This document shows positions 26,550 through 36,639 of a DNA stretch of 64,000 bases, in pieces (position 1 is the stretch's first letter; each line of letters begins with the position of its first letter). Source of the stretch: Hymenobacter cellulosilyticus (lineage in GTDB: Bacteria > Bacteroidota > Bacteroidia > Cytophagales > Hymenobacteraceae). Made by a program: the position numbers and the translations under genes. Below the pieces are notes generated by a model. That model was not told the DNA's origin and did not search any database. It saw only the letters and a program-made list of their open reading frames with translations. Where the stretch lies: contig NZ_CP095047.1 in NCBI RefSeq assembly GCF_022919215.1, forward strand, positions 1-64,000, in the 5' to 3' direction.

Positions 26550-27482
26550 ATGGCTAAACTTTACTTTATACAGTTTTTGCTTCTTATAAGTGGCCCTGCA
26601 CTGGCTCAGAAGTCCAAAACTACCGTGCCCTTACCACCAACCGACACAGTTTACTTTGACCATGATTGGGAGCGCACTGATATTCCACAAGACCGAGTCT
26701 ATGCCCGCATTGCGCGGCATGGTTCTGATGGGCTCACCGTCGGCACTGTAAGAGATTACTTCTATCCATCCTGGAAGAAGCAATTCGAGGGCAAACTGCT
26801 AGGTGAAGCACCTGACGTTGCCTCCGGACTTTGTGCGGCGTGGTACGAGAATGGCAAGCCTCACTTCACCGGTACCTATATAAAGGGTGCTCCGCAGGGC
26901 GACTACCGGGAATGGCGAGAGGACGGGCGTGAGATTAAGATAAAGCTTAAGTGGCAGGAAGCACTTGCCTTGTCGACAGCAAAACTTCATTCTTATTACA
27001 ACTCGGGCAGTTCACGGGTAATGGTTCCGGTACCGTTGCCTCCTGGTACCGTTGGTGTGGTATACAAAATTGATATCCGGGATGAAGGTCAGCCACCGAT
27101 TACCTGGAGTACTGCAATCACCTTGGCTGCAGCCTACGCAGCGGCGCCAGTAACTGGAGGTGCAAGTCTGCTACTTACAGCAGGAGCGAAAGCGTTAGCT
27201 TCTGAAGCCCAGCAGACACCACCTGAGGTCAGTACCAAATGCCGGTTTTTCGTTACTGATGATACTCAACAGACTGTGCCATTCATGGCACCTGCAACGA
27301 AAGGACAAATGCCTGCTGCTGAGCATTGCTTTCGAACCGCTGTGAATGTCACCCAAGAGTCCAGGTCATTTGCGGTAGCTCCTGGCACAAACCAGATATA
27401 TATCTGTGTGCAAAATGATAATTCACGTACTGCCGCAAAGCTCAGTATATCAGTTAATGCGCTAGTCAAGAGCCGGGAGTAG
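26550..27482 (+). CDS. Exported MORN-repeat-type hypothetical protein
   Basis: Protein of 310 aa with a signal peptide (MAKLYFIQFLLLISGPALAQ, cleavage after AQ). Residues 100-135 hold a MORN-like unit, WYENGKPHFTGTYIKGAPQG followed by DYREWREDGRE. Residues 185-220 include a small-residue hydrophobic stretch (ITLAAAYAAAPVTGGASLLL), a possible membrane segment or a hydrophobic core. The remainder is unassigned. Likely periplasmic or surface-exposed. It lies between the integrase and a two-gene cassette and is not evidently co-transcribed with either. Confidence 0.65.
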   Translation: MAKLYFIQFLLLISGPALAQKSKTTVPLPPTDTVYFDHDWERTDIPQDRVYARIARHGSDGLTVGTVRDYFYPSWKKQFEGKLLGEAPDVASGLCAAWYENGKPHFTGTYIKGAPQGDYREWREDGREIKIKLKWQEALALSTAKLHSYYNSGSSRVMVPVPLPPGTVGVVYKIDIRDEGQPPITWSTAITLAAAYAAAPVTGGASLLLTAGAKALASEAQQTPPEVSTKCRFFVTDDTQQTVPFMAPATKGQMPAAEHCFRTAVNVTQESRSFAVAPGTNQIYICVQNDNSRTAAKLSISVNALVKSRE

Positions 27483-27596
27483 AAACCAAGCCGCAATAAA
27501 GCAGAGTAAAGAAATAAGTTTACTCGTTTATCACCGGGTCAGTTTCGATAAGAGCTTGGCTCATTCTTTTCAGGCTCCTGTTTAACGTTTCTATAA

Positions 27597-28223
27597 ATGG
27601 ACGACTTTCACTACACCCCTCCCCTTGCTGAGCGCCTTCCCCTAAAGCTGACCGTTGAGGAAGACACGACTACCGTCGCTAGCTTAGCAGCACGTCCATG
27701 GGTCGACGAAGAGCTTCGCGCCTCCTTGCACCGAGCGAACATAGTCTTTGTGCAATGGGAATCATTCCGCGATATTGACCGGCCAGTGTTTCCGACGCAT
27801 ACCGCGGAGCTGTTCCATTATTTTCAAGAAAATACCCCGCCAGATATCCAAAGCGAAGTCGCTGTGCGTGATGAAGACTTTAGCGAAGTCTCTTTGCATG
27901 CGGACTTGGTTTGGCTGCCAGACATCCTAATACCGGTGGGTACTCTGGTGGTGCTACCCGTCGTAGTCAACTTGATTTCCGAGTGGTTGAAGCAGCGCCT
28001 ATTAGACCGTCATGCGCGAACCGATGCCAAACTGCAAGTCATAATAGAATCTCCTGATGGGGGCTCAAAGCGTCTGATTTACGAAGGTCCGGCGGACGAA
28101 TTGTGGCGAATTACAAATTTTGCGCAACAAGTGGCAAGCGACGATGCTACCGCACTCGCTCCTGTACCATCGGTGCCAAAATCGTTGGAAAAGCCAGCCG
28201 ATACGGCTTCAGATAAGCAATGA
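27597..28223 (+). CDS. Single-TM protein, EACC1-like
   Basis: Protein of 208 aa. One hydrophobic helix (WLPDILIPVGTLVVLPVVVN, about residues 102-125) is followed by a basic stretch (LKQRLLDRHARTD) and a beta-rich tail with VIIESPDGGSKRLIYEGPAD. That order resembles effector-associated constant component EACC1 proteins of multi-gene conflict systems, but the match is by eye and the N-terminal 95 residues are unassigned. The stop overlaps the downstream start (ATGA), so the two act as one unit. Confidence 0.45.
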   Translation: MDDFHYTPPLAERLPLKLTVEEDTTTVASLAARPWVDEELRASLHRANIVFVQWESFRDIDRPVFPTHTAELFHYFQENTPPDIQSEVAVRDEDFSEVSLHADLVWLPDILIPVGTLVVLPVVVNLISEWLKQRLLDRHARTDAKLQVIIESPDGGSKRLIYEGPADELWRITNFAQQVASDDATALAPVPSVPKSLEKPADTASDKQ

Positions 28224-29113
28224 CTGATTCAGAAACGCTGATCTCCGATCACCCTCTGCTAGCGCGTCCCCGATCTTTACTGGCCGACTACAAACGCACC
28301 ACTCCGCAGCACGCGACACTGCTCCGCGAACTTATGCCGTGCCTCGCCTCGATTAAACGTACCGCTGTTACTGACGGAGACCAGCACCTAGCCAAGGCGG
28401 TTTGGTGTTTGGAAACAGTAGCTGCGATTCAACGAGGGTATTTGCGGGCTTTTGCGCTCTTAAAGAAAGCGCGGTTCTATGCCGCCTGGCGTGAGCTAGA
28501 GACCATCGAGCTTACGCTTCGCGCGTTGGCCCAACATTTTACCCCGTTTGATGAGTCGTACGGCTTAGCCTTTATCCGGACCACTACGGCACGTTGGCAG
28601 TCGCTTTATCCCTATGCCGTATTCGCGAGCCCCGAAATCTGGAAGCGGGAAGTACGGTGCGGGCTTTGTGACGCGGTAATATCTCTGCGCAAGGGGTGTG
28701 GACACCAACCTGGGGAAATTTACGACGGCGAGCGTTGCTTTCGTAGAGTCACCAGAGCGGACGTGCTTGCAATAGCCATTGTTCACAATCCGGTCCAGAA
28801 GTATTCGGTGCTGTTTACTTCTGACCCCGCCGCGAGTGGCGGAAAACCGAATAAAGAAGCCTACCCTTTGCTGCAGTATGTCATCAAAGGTCTATCATCG
28901 CCATGGAATGAATGGAAGATAGAACGAACAACAATCCGTCATCCCCATGTCCGCTATAGAGATGCTGACCCCAACGAGGCATGTCCATGCGTAAACCCAC
29001 AGGGAAGCTACGCGCAATGTTGCCTGCCACAAGAAGGCGTGCTACGCCCTCATGTGGTCGTTCAGTTCTCTGTACCGCCGCCCTCGAAGTTCTTAAAGCG
29101 TGTTTATACTTGA
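28220..29113 (+). CDS. SEC-C motif protein, unknown function
   Basis: Protein of 297 aa. The C terminus carries a SEC-C metal-binding motif (DPNEACPCVNPQGSYAQCCL). A second Cys/His cluster sits near residue 150 (CGLCDAVISLRKGCGH followed later by GERCF), probably a treble-clef Zn site. The N-terminal 110 residues are helical (LLADYKRTTPQHATLLREL). The start overlaps the upstream EACC1-like gene by 4 bp. SEC-C tails often recruit accessory proteins to nucleic acid or chaperones. The effector activity, if any, cannot be named. Confidence 0.6.
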   Translation: MTDSETLISDHPLLARPRSLLADYKRTTPQHATLLRELMPCLASIKRTAVTDGDQHLAKAVWCLETVAAIQRGYLRAFALLKKARFYAAWRELETIELTLRALAQHFTPFDESYGLAFIRTTTARWQSLYPYAVFASPEIWKREVRCGLCDAVISLRKGCGHQPGEIYDGERCFRRVTRADVLAIAIVHNPVQKYSVLFTSDPAASGGKPNKEAYPLLQYVIKGLSSPWNEWKIERTTIRHPHVRYRDADPNEACPCVNPQGSYAQCCLPQEGVLRPHVVVQFSVPPPSKFLKRVYT

Positions 29114-29210
29114 TTTAAGCCATAGGCCGAAGAGCAATTTAGTCTTGGCATTTAGTATAATATGCCCCATAGCAACAAGGCCACTGGTTTTCTAAACATG
29201 TTGTGCAAAC

Positions 29211-29245
29211 GCAACAAATAGGTTACATTCGGTTATATTTGTTGC
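29211..29245 (+). promoter_or_regulatory. Operator/promoter of the hipB-like gene
   Basis: GCAACAAATA (29211-29220) and TATTTGTTGC (29236-29245) are perfect inverted repeats with a 15-bp spacer. The right arm overlaps TATATTTG (29234-29241), which fits the Bacteroidetes -7 box TAnnTTTG, 15 bp before the ATG at 29257. Binding of the HTH protein here would autorepress. Confidence 0.7.
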
Positions 29246-29256
29246 GTCTGTATAAC

Positions 29257-29511
29257 ATGAACTGGTACGCTATTTCCGATTTAGCCATCCTGCGGGAACT
29301 GGGCAGCAGCCTGCGTCAGGTGCGCCTCAACCGCAACCAGTCCCAGCAGGCGGTAGCCGATGCGGCTGGCATTGACCGGGCAACCCTGAGCCAGGTTGAG
29401 CACGGCCGGCCCACTTCCTTGCTGACCTTTGTGCAGCTGCTGCGCACGCTCGAACAACTCGATTTGCTGGAGGTCTTCTTGACCAAGGCCGAAATCAGCC
29501 CCAGGCTATAG
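29257..29511 (+). CDS. hipB: HipB-like XRE-family regulator
   Basis: Protein of 84 aa from the ATG at 29257; an upstream in-frame extension would overlap the operator. MNWYAISDLAILRELGSSLR, NQSQQAVADAAGIDRATLSQ and LLTFVQLLRTLEQLDLLEVF are the standard Bacteroidetes HipB antitoxin/regulator sequence, including the HTH recognition helix. It normally precedes hipA. Here only a deleted hipA remains, so the regulator may be orphaned or act on other loci. Confidence 0.85.
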   Translation: MNWYAISDLAILRELGSSLRQVRLNRNQSQQAVADAAGIDRATLSQVEHGRPTSLLTFVQLLRTLEQLDLLEVFLTKAEISPRL

Positions 29512-29581
29512 CTCGCTTGGCTAAGAAACAGCGCCGCAACGCTTCCCCTTCATCACCCACTCCGCCACCCGCCCCATCTGA

Positions 29582-29860
29582 ATGGTAGACCTTGCGCTTG
29601 TTCGCTTGTGGGGCCAACTCGTCGGGGCCGTACGCTGGCGCTGGACCAGCCAGCACCAAATGTCGGTGAACGGCAAGCATGACGGCTTCACCCGGGCCGA
29701 CCTCAAGGCCGTAGCCCGGGAGATGAACATCCACGGGGCCGACGACCTCGTGGCCGAGGTGCTGGCATAGGTGGCGCGGTGGCCAGAGTTTGCCGCCGCC
29801 GCAGGTATGAGTGACGAGCGAACGGCCGCTATCAGCGCGGCGCACCGACACTTGACTTGA
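29582..29860 (+). pseudogene. hipA: hipA remnant with a large internal deletion
   Basis: The frame starts MVDLALVRLWGQLVGAVRW, the HipA N-terminal strand. It then jumps directly to HQMSVNGKHDGFTRADLKAV and MNIHGADDLVAEVLA, which belong to the last 80 residues of HipA. A TAG at 29768-29770 interrupts the tail, which then continues VARWPEFAAAAGMSDERTAA and ends at TGA 29858-29860. The kinase core, with its P-loop and catalytic Asp, is missing, roughly 330 codons. This is true loss of function and not a one-base error. Confidence 0.82.
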
Positions 29861-29940
29861 CTAGAAACGGATAGTGGCAACCACTAAATAGTCACGAAGT
29901 GAATCCATTCTTAGAAAATGAATCTTGAATAATTCGCCTT

Positions 29941-32900
29941 ATGGAGTTAACAACTGCAACTGCGCTAGTAACAACAGCTATTGGTGTATTGGATTATATT
30001 GGTTTAAATCCAATCAAGCTAACAGGGCGTGAAATCGGTAAGCAGAGCACCGATTACGTTAAGAAACTGATTGCGAATCCTTCTTATAAAGCACAACTCA
30101 CGAAGATTATTCAGCGCCTGTTGGACGAGTGCCACCAGGAATATGGAGTTAGTCCGCTGGATACCCAGTTTAGATTCTTTCAATTTCCTGCCTTCTGGGA
30201 GATTGTGCTAACGTATCAGCTTTTTGGGGAAGACCCTCAATTATCGCCCGATGATTTTGCTGGGTCCGTACAACTTATCCGACCAACCCAGCGGGAGCTA
30301 GATGACTTTGTCGGGCGTTTAATGACTGCGATAAAGGAAGATAAGGAACTGAAAAAGCGGTTTGTTGAAGAAAACTATAAGGAAGCAGCTCTACGCTTTG
30401 CGTTAACGGGCACCCAACAGTTGGCTGAATTGATAGCACGGCCTGACGCAGTAAGCTCCGGCATCGTGAATGCTGTGCTGGACAGCGTCGAGCGAGAAGA
30501 GCTGGCAAATTATCGACCTTATTCAGCCTTACGTCAACTCCAGCGCCTACAATCGGTCGTAAGCCGTCAGTTAGCAGCGGATTTGCCACTGCAAGCAAGG
30601 TTGAACTATTTATTGGGCAAAACCCACCAGGAAATTGCCGAAACGGACCAAGCTGATAAGTTTTTCATCCAGGCATACGCGTTACACCCAATTACAATAC
30701 TTTATGCCGAGCAGGCCGCCCGCGCCTATTTTAGTCAAAACTTAATGGCTGAGGCAGCTGCAACTGCCTCAGCCATTAAGGTCATGCACCCGTTAAACCC
30801 CATCGCTGCGGCCGTGCTGTTATCACTAGATAACCCTACAGATTTTGAAGCGCGTTTAGCGGAAGTACCTCAGCTAATTGCGCAGGACGAACAGTTTAAA
30901 ACGACGACGTTACACCTAATGGCTGGTAAGGCCACTGCTGGTTCTGATTTGGCTGAAGTATTGTTGCGGAAGGACCTAAGCCCTTATCGTCCTAGCAAAC
31001 AACTCACGCCGGAAAATCGGCGTTTTCAAATCGTGTTAGCGCTGTTCGTGATTGAGCGGGCACTGAAGCAAATTTCACCGATAATAACCATTGATGAACC
31101 TCATGTACCGCTTCGGGACGAGGCAGTGAGTGCTGCATATGAGGTAATAAAGCAGTTTACTGATTTACTACAGCCCACCGAAAAGGCTGCCTTTCTTACA
31201 CATCACTACTATGTTAGAGGCTTAACTAGGTGGCTGCTTAACGGTGATATAGAAGATTACGCCGAACTACGTCGTCGCTTTAGCGCACTATCGGCGGAAG
31301 AGCGGCAGCGCTATGGCCATCAACTCGTTTTTGCGCTGTACCAAGCAGCAGAATACGAAGAAGCTCTGAAGATTATTAATCAGATTGATACTAGCAAGCT
31401 GCCCGAGCTAGGGTTTATGCGGTACACCGTGCTGCGAAAGCTTCAGCGGCCTCGTGCCGAAGTTCGCGTTGCATTGGGGCAGCACATAAAGGAATTGCAA
31501 CGGATTGACGACGTCACATTTTATCGAGCACTTATCTACTTAGAGCACTGTGAAACAAACGCAGAGCAGTTGGCTATTGTCGAAGAAATTCTCCAACGCG
31601 AGCAAGTAAAGCCGGGCTTAGCAGCCACACTTTTGCAAGCACATGCGCGGGTAGCTGCGCCCGAACACCGAGAGGAGGCCATTGAGCTGCTACAAAAAGC
31701 TGCAGACTTACTGCAGCCAACCACCGATGCTGTCTATAGACAGGAGGTGGCCAACCTTTATCACGCACTGAAAGAATACGAGTTAGCTGGGGTAGTGCTG
31801 GAAGGATGGCCTGGGTTCCCGCATGCACTAGACAAAGGTGCTGAGTGGCTGCGCTTGAGTATTCAGTACCATCGGCGTAGTGACAGTGCCGAGTTGCGCG
31901 AAGGCCTGAGGGCGTGGCGGCAACAGCACGGAATTCACTCAGAATTTTGCATCTGGGAAATCCAATTAGCTGAGATGCTACGCGATTGGGAGCGGATGTT
32001 GGAAGTGGTAGCAGCTGCAAAAGGTCATATTTCAGATGTTTCGGGACTACGTTGGGCAAAACTAGTGGCCTTAAATAAGCTGCAGCGTAAACCGGAACTG
32101 GAAACCGAATTGCGAGAGATTGTGTCAGAACCGACCAGCGTTGAGCGGCGGCATGTGTTTAAGGTTGCTGAGTTGGCTGCCCGCATAGGCCACCTAGATT
32201 GGGGTCTTGAGTTGGTTTATCCGCTGGCCAGCAATAAAGACGACAAAGTAGCCCGTGGGCATTTCTTTCATCTTATGCTGGGCCAGCGGCAGGAAGAATC
32301 CCTGATGGAATATGCTCAAGCTCAAGTAGGTACTGCCCTGAAGTACAGTGTTGACGGCATTGTTCAGCCTAGACTGGCACTAACTGCGGCAATAGTTGAT
32401 GGTGGACTAAATCCCCTGGCTGACGAACTCCTCGGCAAAACAAAGGGCCACAAATACCCAATGACCCACCCGGCCACGGGACGGCCAATAACGGTGGAGA
32501 TTTTGGAGATTACTGATGTCTACGATGGCTTGATGCGGGAGATATTTGAAGATGGGGGCCAGAAAGATGCTACCCTTCCATTTGAGGCTATGGATATCGA
32601 AGGGCCTGAAATTGAGCATATTCATGCAGCGCTTAGCAAATTAGCGGGCGCTGAAGGGGCCGCGCGGCAAATTCGGACACAGCAACTTTTGGCTGAGTAC
32701 GAAACTGGTGAAAGCACATTCTCGACGCTTACCGCAGCTCTGTTTGATGGTGATGGCTTAAATACCTGGCATACCCTCACGGCACAAAGCCAGACGGGCG
32801 TTCCTGGTGTTATGGTGCCGCCCCGAAGTGTATTCGATGCCGTATCGATATCCAGCGACCAGCAATATATCCTAGACTGGACTTCGCTTTCCTTACTCTA

Positions 32901-33767
32901 TCAACTGAGTCAAGAATTTGAAGTTACTCCACCGCAAAGACTGGGAATTTCACTCTATATCGTAGAATTCCTCGAGGATAGGCTTCAAAAGCAGCAGAGT
33001 GCCAAACCCGTTGAAACCACCGCTGAAGTAATTGGGACGAGCGTTCGGGCTCATGTGTACCCGGTTAGCATGCATGATAGACAGATTGCTTATATACAAA
33101 GCCTGCTGGTTTGGATTAAAGCGCACTGCGAAACACGTGTGGTGGTAGAAAAGCTAGATGTGTTGCGACAGGCAACGTTGAGCGAAGGGCATCACCAGGA
33201 GCACATGCAGTATATAATCGACACAGCTTTTCTGGCGGCACCCATCAATACGCTGCTGGTTTCAGACGATACAACCTTCCTTCAGTTTTCTCTGCGTTCG
33301 GGGAATACCATTAGCTCAGAAGCATTTCTAGCAGCTTATTTTCCGGATCAGTTTCAGAAGCAATTGTTGCCTAAAATGCTAGATCTACATTACGTGGGCT
33401 TAACAATTGACAAAGATACTTTGCTTCGTGAGTTTAAGCAGGCTGGGGGAGCTTTACTGGTCGAGCACTGCAATGCCTCAAAAGCCTTCCCCGACAAGTG
33501 GTTTCGCACCCGGACACGATGCAAGAAATTACACTGTTTCTGCGTGAAGTCTATTTGCTCCCTACTCTAATGCCTGAGCAGCGGAGCCGGGCAGCTAGCT
33601 TGGTGTTATCAACTTGCCTCACCCACTTGACGCTGTCACCAAAACTAAAGACGCTGATTCAAATGATGCTTAATCTGAAATTTAATTTACTGCCTATGCA
33701 GCTGCGGGCAGTTACATCTGATTTTGAACAAGCATGGCAGATTAGCTTGAATTCCAGGAATGCATAA
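29941..33767 (+). CDS. Giant TPR-GreAB-C-PIN protein (frameshifted near the C terminus)
   Basis: About 1275 aa after repair. An N-terminal helical region leads into a long TPR/alpha-solenoid (about residues 210-820; e.g. LLGKTHQEIAETDQADKFFI, ALYQAAEYEEALKIINQI). Residues 810-850 (NPLADELLGKTKGHKYPM, then VEILEITDVYD) resemble the C-terminal FKBP-like domain of GreA/GreB. Residues 970-1120 look PIN-like, with acidic residues in YILDWTSLSLLY and LLVSDDTTFL. A G is lost near 33499; adding it gives AFPDKVVSHPDTMQEITLFL and a stop at 33765-33767. This architecture has been proposed to link RNA polymerase and RNA cleavage in conflict systems. Activity is inferred. Alone on its strand, after the hip locus. 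Confidence 0.65.
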
Positions 33768-33895
33768 AACTTAAACAGCGTGTGAGGTAGCTGCAAATCC
33801 GCGATGTACAGACAGCTAGTCTTACATTTCTGCTATAAGTGTGCTTGAGTAAAGGATGGTGGCGCTCGTGAGGAATATAAGGACTGCGCAGCGTC

Positions 33896-34759
33896 TTATT
33901 TGAAGGTCCGCGCCTTGAGCAGGTCGGCATTGCCCAGCTTGAGCTTGAGGTTGCGCCCGCCGCCTTTCTCGTAGATTTCGATGATGAGCTGCTTCTGTTC
34001 GGGGATGGTAAACTTCTTGAAGATGTAGACCTGATGAAGCTGGCCCTTGGCGTCAATCTTTTTCAGCCCGCCGTTGAACACGTAAATGGGCGCAATCTCC
34101 AGCGCCTGTTCGGCGGTACGCTTGGCCACCTGCTTGTCCTGGATGTAGAATTTAACGAAATCCACGTCGTAGGTCACGTTTGACTTATTGGCGATGTGCA
34201 AGGGGAAAAACAGGGTTTCCTGCTTGTACCCCACATTGCCGGCGCGCACGCTAAGCTGGTTAGCACTCTCGCTGGCCGCTGAGCCGCCGGCTGCCAGGGC
34301 CTGCCGGGAATAGGCATCCAGATTGCCCTGCGGGATAGGTGAGTTCGACAGAATGGCCGCTCCCTGAGGCGATGAAGTGGACCCGGCAGCCCCCAGATCG
34401 AGGCTGAGTACCTTCGGGTCGTGCTGGTAGTTCACCACGAAGGAGTAAAGCTTGCCGTCCGATGTCAGCACAGTCATATTGGACTCAGGGAAACCCGCCG
34501 AGGCTGCCTTCACACGCACAATGTTCTCCGCGCCCGTGGCTTTGGCAGCAATCAGCCCTGAGCTGCCCAGGTCGACGTAGGTGACCGGGAAGGGAAAGAC
34601 CAAGTGGGTGGTTTTCTGGTCGCTGATGTAGAGCGGATACGTCGGTAGCTTGTTGGCTTCAGAGTACTGCAACATGCGGGCTGCCGAGGTTTGGGCCAGA
34701 GCTGGAGCGCCGCCCAGGGCCAATACCAGAACACCAATAGCAAAAAGAGAGATTTTCAT
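33896..34759 (-). CDS. traN: Conjugative transfer protein TraN
   Basis: Protein of 287 aa with a signal peptide (MKISLFAIGVLVLALGGAPALAQ). The DUF4138/TraN family body shows THLVFPFPVTYVDLGSSGL, ENIVRVKAASAGFPESNMTV, FVVNYQHDPKVLSLDLG and YFPLHI-like FFPLHIANKSNVTYDVDFVK. It is comparable to VirB9 of type IV secretion systems, an outer-membrane-side channel component. It is the last gene of the minus-strand tra operon, 14 bp after traM. Confidence 0.88.
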   Translation of the reverse strand: MKISLFAIGVLVLALGGAPALAQTSAARMLQYSEANKLPTYPLYISDQKTTHLVFPFPVTYVDLGSSGLIAAKATGAENIVRVKAASAGFPESNMTVLTSDGKLYSFVVNYQHDPKVLSLDLGAAGSTSSPQGAAILSNSPIPQGNLDAYSRQALAAGGSAASESANQLSVRAGNVGYKQETLFFPLHIANKSNVTYDVDFVKFYIQDKQVAKRTAEQALEIAPIYVFNGGLKKIDAKGQLHQVYIFKKFTIPEQKQLIIEIYEKGGGRNLKLKLGNADLLKARTFK

Positions 34760-34773
34760 GAAGGTGGGTGGGG

Positions 34774-35973
34774 TTATTCCTTGTCTACTTTGAGCATCAC
34801 ATTGTACCCGGCCTTGAGGCGGACCTTGACCAGGCGGATTTTCTTCTGGCCGATGCCTTTGACCGCGCTTATGGCCACGCCGGCGGCCGCCATGGCCGGC
34901 TCGGCGCTCATCGTCATCATATCGGCCGCGCCCAGTCCTTCCGCGCCCGCCTGCTTGGCTGCGTCGCGGGTGATGGCGCCCGGAATGTGCAGACCTTCCA
35001 GGCCATCCACGTCATACACTTCCAGGGCGGCCGGAAAGACGCTGTTGCCGGATTTGAGCGTCTCAATAACAATGCTCAGGCGTTCCCCGGCCAGGCTGCA
35101 CTTGCCGTAGATGAAGGTGTTGGCCGGCAGCTGGTGGCCGTTAATGACGGCCGACTCCGTGAGCCGCATTTTCACCAGCGAGCCGCTGACAACTTCCTGT
35201 GATTCGTGGATGACGGCCGGCAGGGTGTTGGCGTCCCCGCTCGCCCCGGTTTCCGTGTCAAATCCCTGAAACGATGCCGTACGCCGACGCCTTGGGCCGT
35301 TGGAGCCCAAGCGCGATACGACGGCATCATCGTCAATCGCGCGGAGCCTGGTCGAGGGCTTCTTCTTTTTAGGGGTTGCTGCCACTGCCCGCGGGGCAGC
35401 TGCACCCGCGCTGCTGGATTGGGTTAGTAGTGCGGCCATCTGCGCCTGGGCCCGGGCCTCGGATAGCTCCCGCTCGTGCTCCGAGCGCATGAGCTGCATT
35501 TGCTCTTCCGGGGTGAGAGCCCCGGGTTGGGTAGCCGGCTGCGCCGTTGTGTTGGTGGCTCCTCCGTTGAGCTGGGCCTGCTGCGCGGCAATGAGCTGCT
35601 GCTGCGCCTCGGCTACGGACCGGTCCACCGACCCATTGGGCCCGGGTCTGCCGTCGACGCCCACGGCATACGAAAGCCCGTTGCTTGTGGCAGTATCGAC
35701 GCGGGCGTCCACCAGGCCCCGGTTGCGTAGGGTATCCACGGGACTTGCATAGGCCTCCAGCTTGCTTGATGTGATGGAAGCCTGCTCGGCCTTGGGCAGG
35801 TTGGTGTTGAAGCCTGACTCGGTGTTTTGCGCTTGCGCCGGCGTGCCGGTGCCGCCCCCGCCCAGGTAGAACATCACGGCCAGAAAGGGCACCCCCACCA
35901 CGGGCAGGAAGGTGGCCATCTTGCGGGTCCGGTAAAATTGCGCGTCACGCGGGGTGCTGGTTGCCGTTGCCAT
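34774..35973 (-). CDS. traM: Conjugative transfer protein TraM
   Basis: Protein of 399 aa. A cytoplasmic tail precedes one TM helix (MATFLPVVGVPFLAVMFYLG, about residues 19-38). A long Gln/Ala-rich periplasmic linker follows. The C-terminal TraM domain (from about residue 250) shows KMRLTESAVINGHQLPANTF, AALEVYDVDGLEGLHIPGAI and IRLVKVRLKAGYNVML. It is equivalent to VirB10, spanning inner and outer membrane. 12 bp separate it from traK. Confidence 0.9.
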   Translation of the reverse strand: MATATSTPRDAQFYRTRKMATFLPVVGVPFLAVMFYLGGGGTGTPAQAQNTESGFNTNLPKAEQASITSSKLEAYASPVDTLRNRGLVDARVDTATSNGLSYAVGVDGRPGPNGSVDRSVAEAQQQLIAAQQAQLNGGATNTTAQPATQPGALTPEEQMQLMRSEHERELSEARAQAQMAALLTQSSSAGAAAPRAVAATPKKKKPSTRLRAIDDDAVVSRLGSNGPRRRRTASFQGFDTETGASGDANTLPAVIHESQEVVSGSLVKMRLTESAVINGHQLPANTFIYGKCSLAGERLSIVIETLKSGNSVFPAALEVYDVDGLEGLHIPGAITRDAAKQAGAEGLGAADMMTMSAEPAMAAAGVAISAVKGIGQKKIRLVKVRLKAGYNVMLKVDKE

Positions 35974-35985
35974 ACAGAAGGAGAG

Positions 35986-36600
35986 TTAGCGGGGAAGCGT
36001 GCTGAGGTCCTCGTTCTTGAGCACGCGCCAATTTTCCATCAGGAAGCCGTGGGGGTTGTTTTCCGAGCGCGTCACGTCCCGCAGCGAGCACTCGGAAAGG
36101 AAGTTGCGGGTGGTGACGGAGGTCGCCCGGATGACCCGCTGATGCCCGTAGCATCGTGCTGCCAAGGGCCGGGAGTTGGTGATGACCACGCTGTCCACGC
36201 TCATCTCCAGGCTGATGTTGGCGGCAATCAGGTCGTTGTAAAAGCCCTTCTCCTTGAAGTTCTCATACTGCCGCTTGGCGGAGTTGTCGGCCAGGTACAA
36301 GGCCTTGTCGACGTTGCTGTCAATGGCTTTCTGGTCGGGGTCGAGCGTGAAAAACAACTCGTGAAAGCGGGTGACGTGACTGCGGGCCTCCACCGGCCGG
36401 TTGGCCCGCGCGTCCCGGGCGCCGGCGGTGAGCAGCTGTCCGCCTTCCAGGACGTAGATGCGCTGCGCCGCGGCGTTGGTGGTTTGGAATGCGAAGTAGG
36501 CGATGGTGCCGGCCAGCAGCAGCACGGCCAGGATGAAGACCAGCGCCAGGGTTTTGACCTGCTGGAAGGCCGAATCAATGGTTTTCAGGGATGCGAACAT
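35986..36600 (-). CDS. traK: Conjugative transfer protein TraK
   Basis: Protein of 204 aa with one N-terminal TM helix (LALVFILAVLLLAGTIAYFAF, about residues 18-38). The periplasmic VirB8-like body has YVLEGGQLLTAGARDARANR, HVTRFHELFFTLDPDQKAID, NISLEMSVDSVVI and FLSECSLRDVTRSENNPHGF. This is the standard TraK of Bacteroidetes conjugative elements. It is co-transcribed between traJ and traM. Confidence 0.92.
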   Translation of the reverse strand: MFASLKTIDSAFQQVKTLALVFILAVLLLAGTIAYFAFQTTNAAAQRIYVLEGGQLLTAGARDARANRPVEARSHVTRFHELFFTLDPDQKAIDSNVDKALYLADNSAKRQYENFKEKGFYNDLIAANISLEMSVDSVVITNSRPLAARCYGHQRVIRATSVTTRNFLSECSLRDVTRSENNPHGFLMENWRVLKNEDLSTLPR

Positions 36601-36639
36601 GAGCGTCGGAATAGGTGGGAGAAAAGGAGCGCGAGCGGG

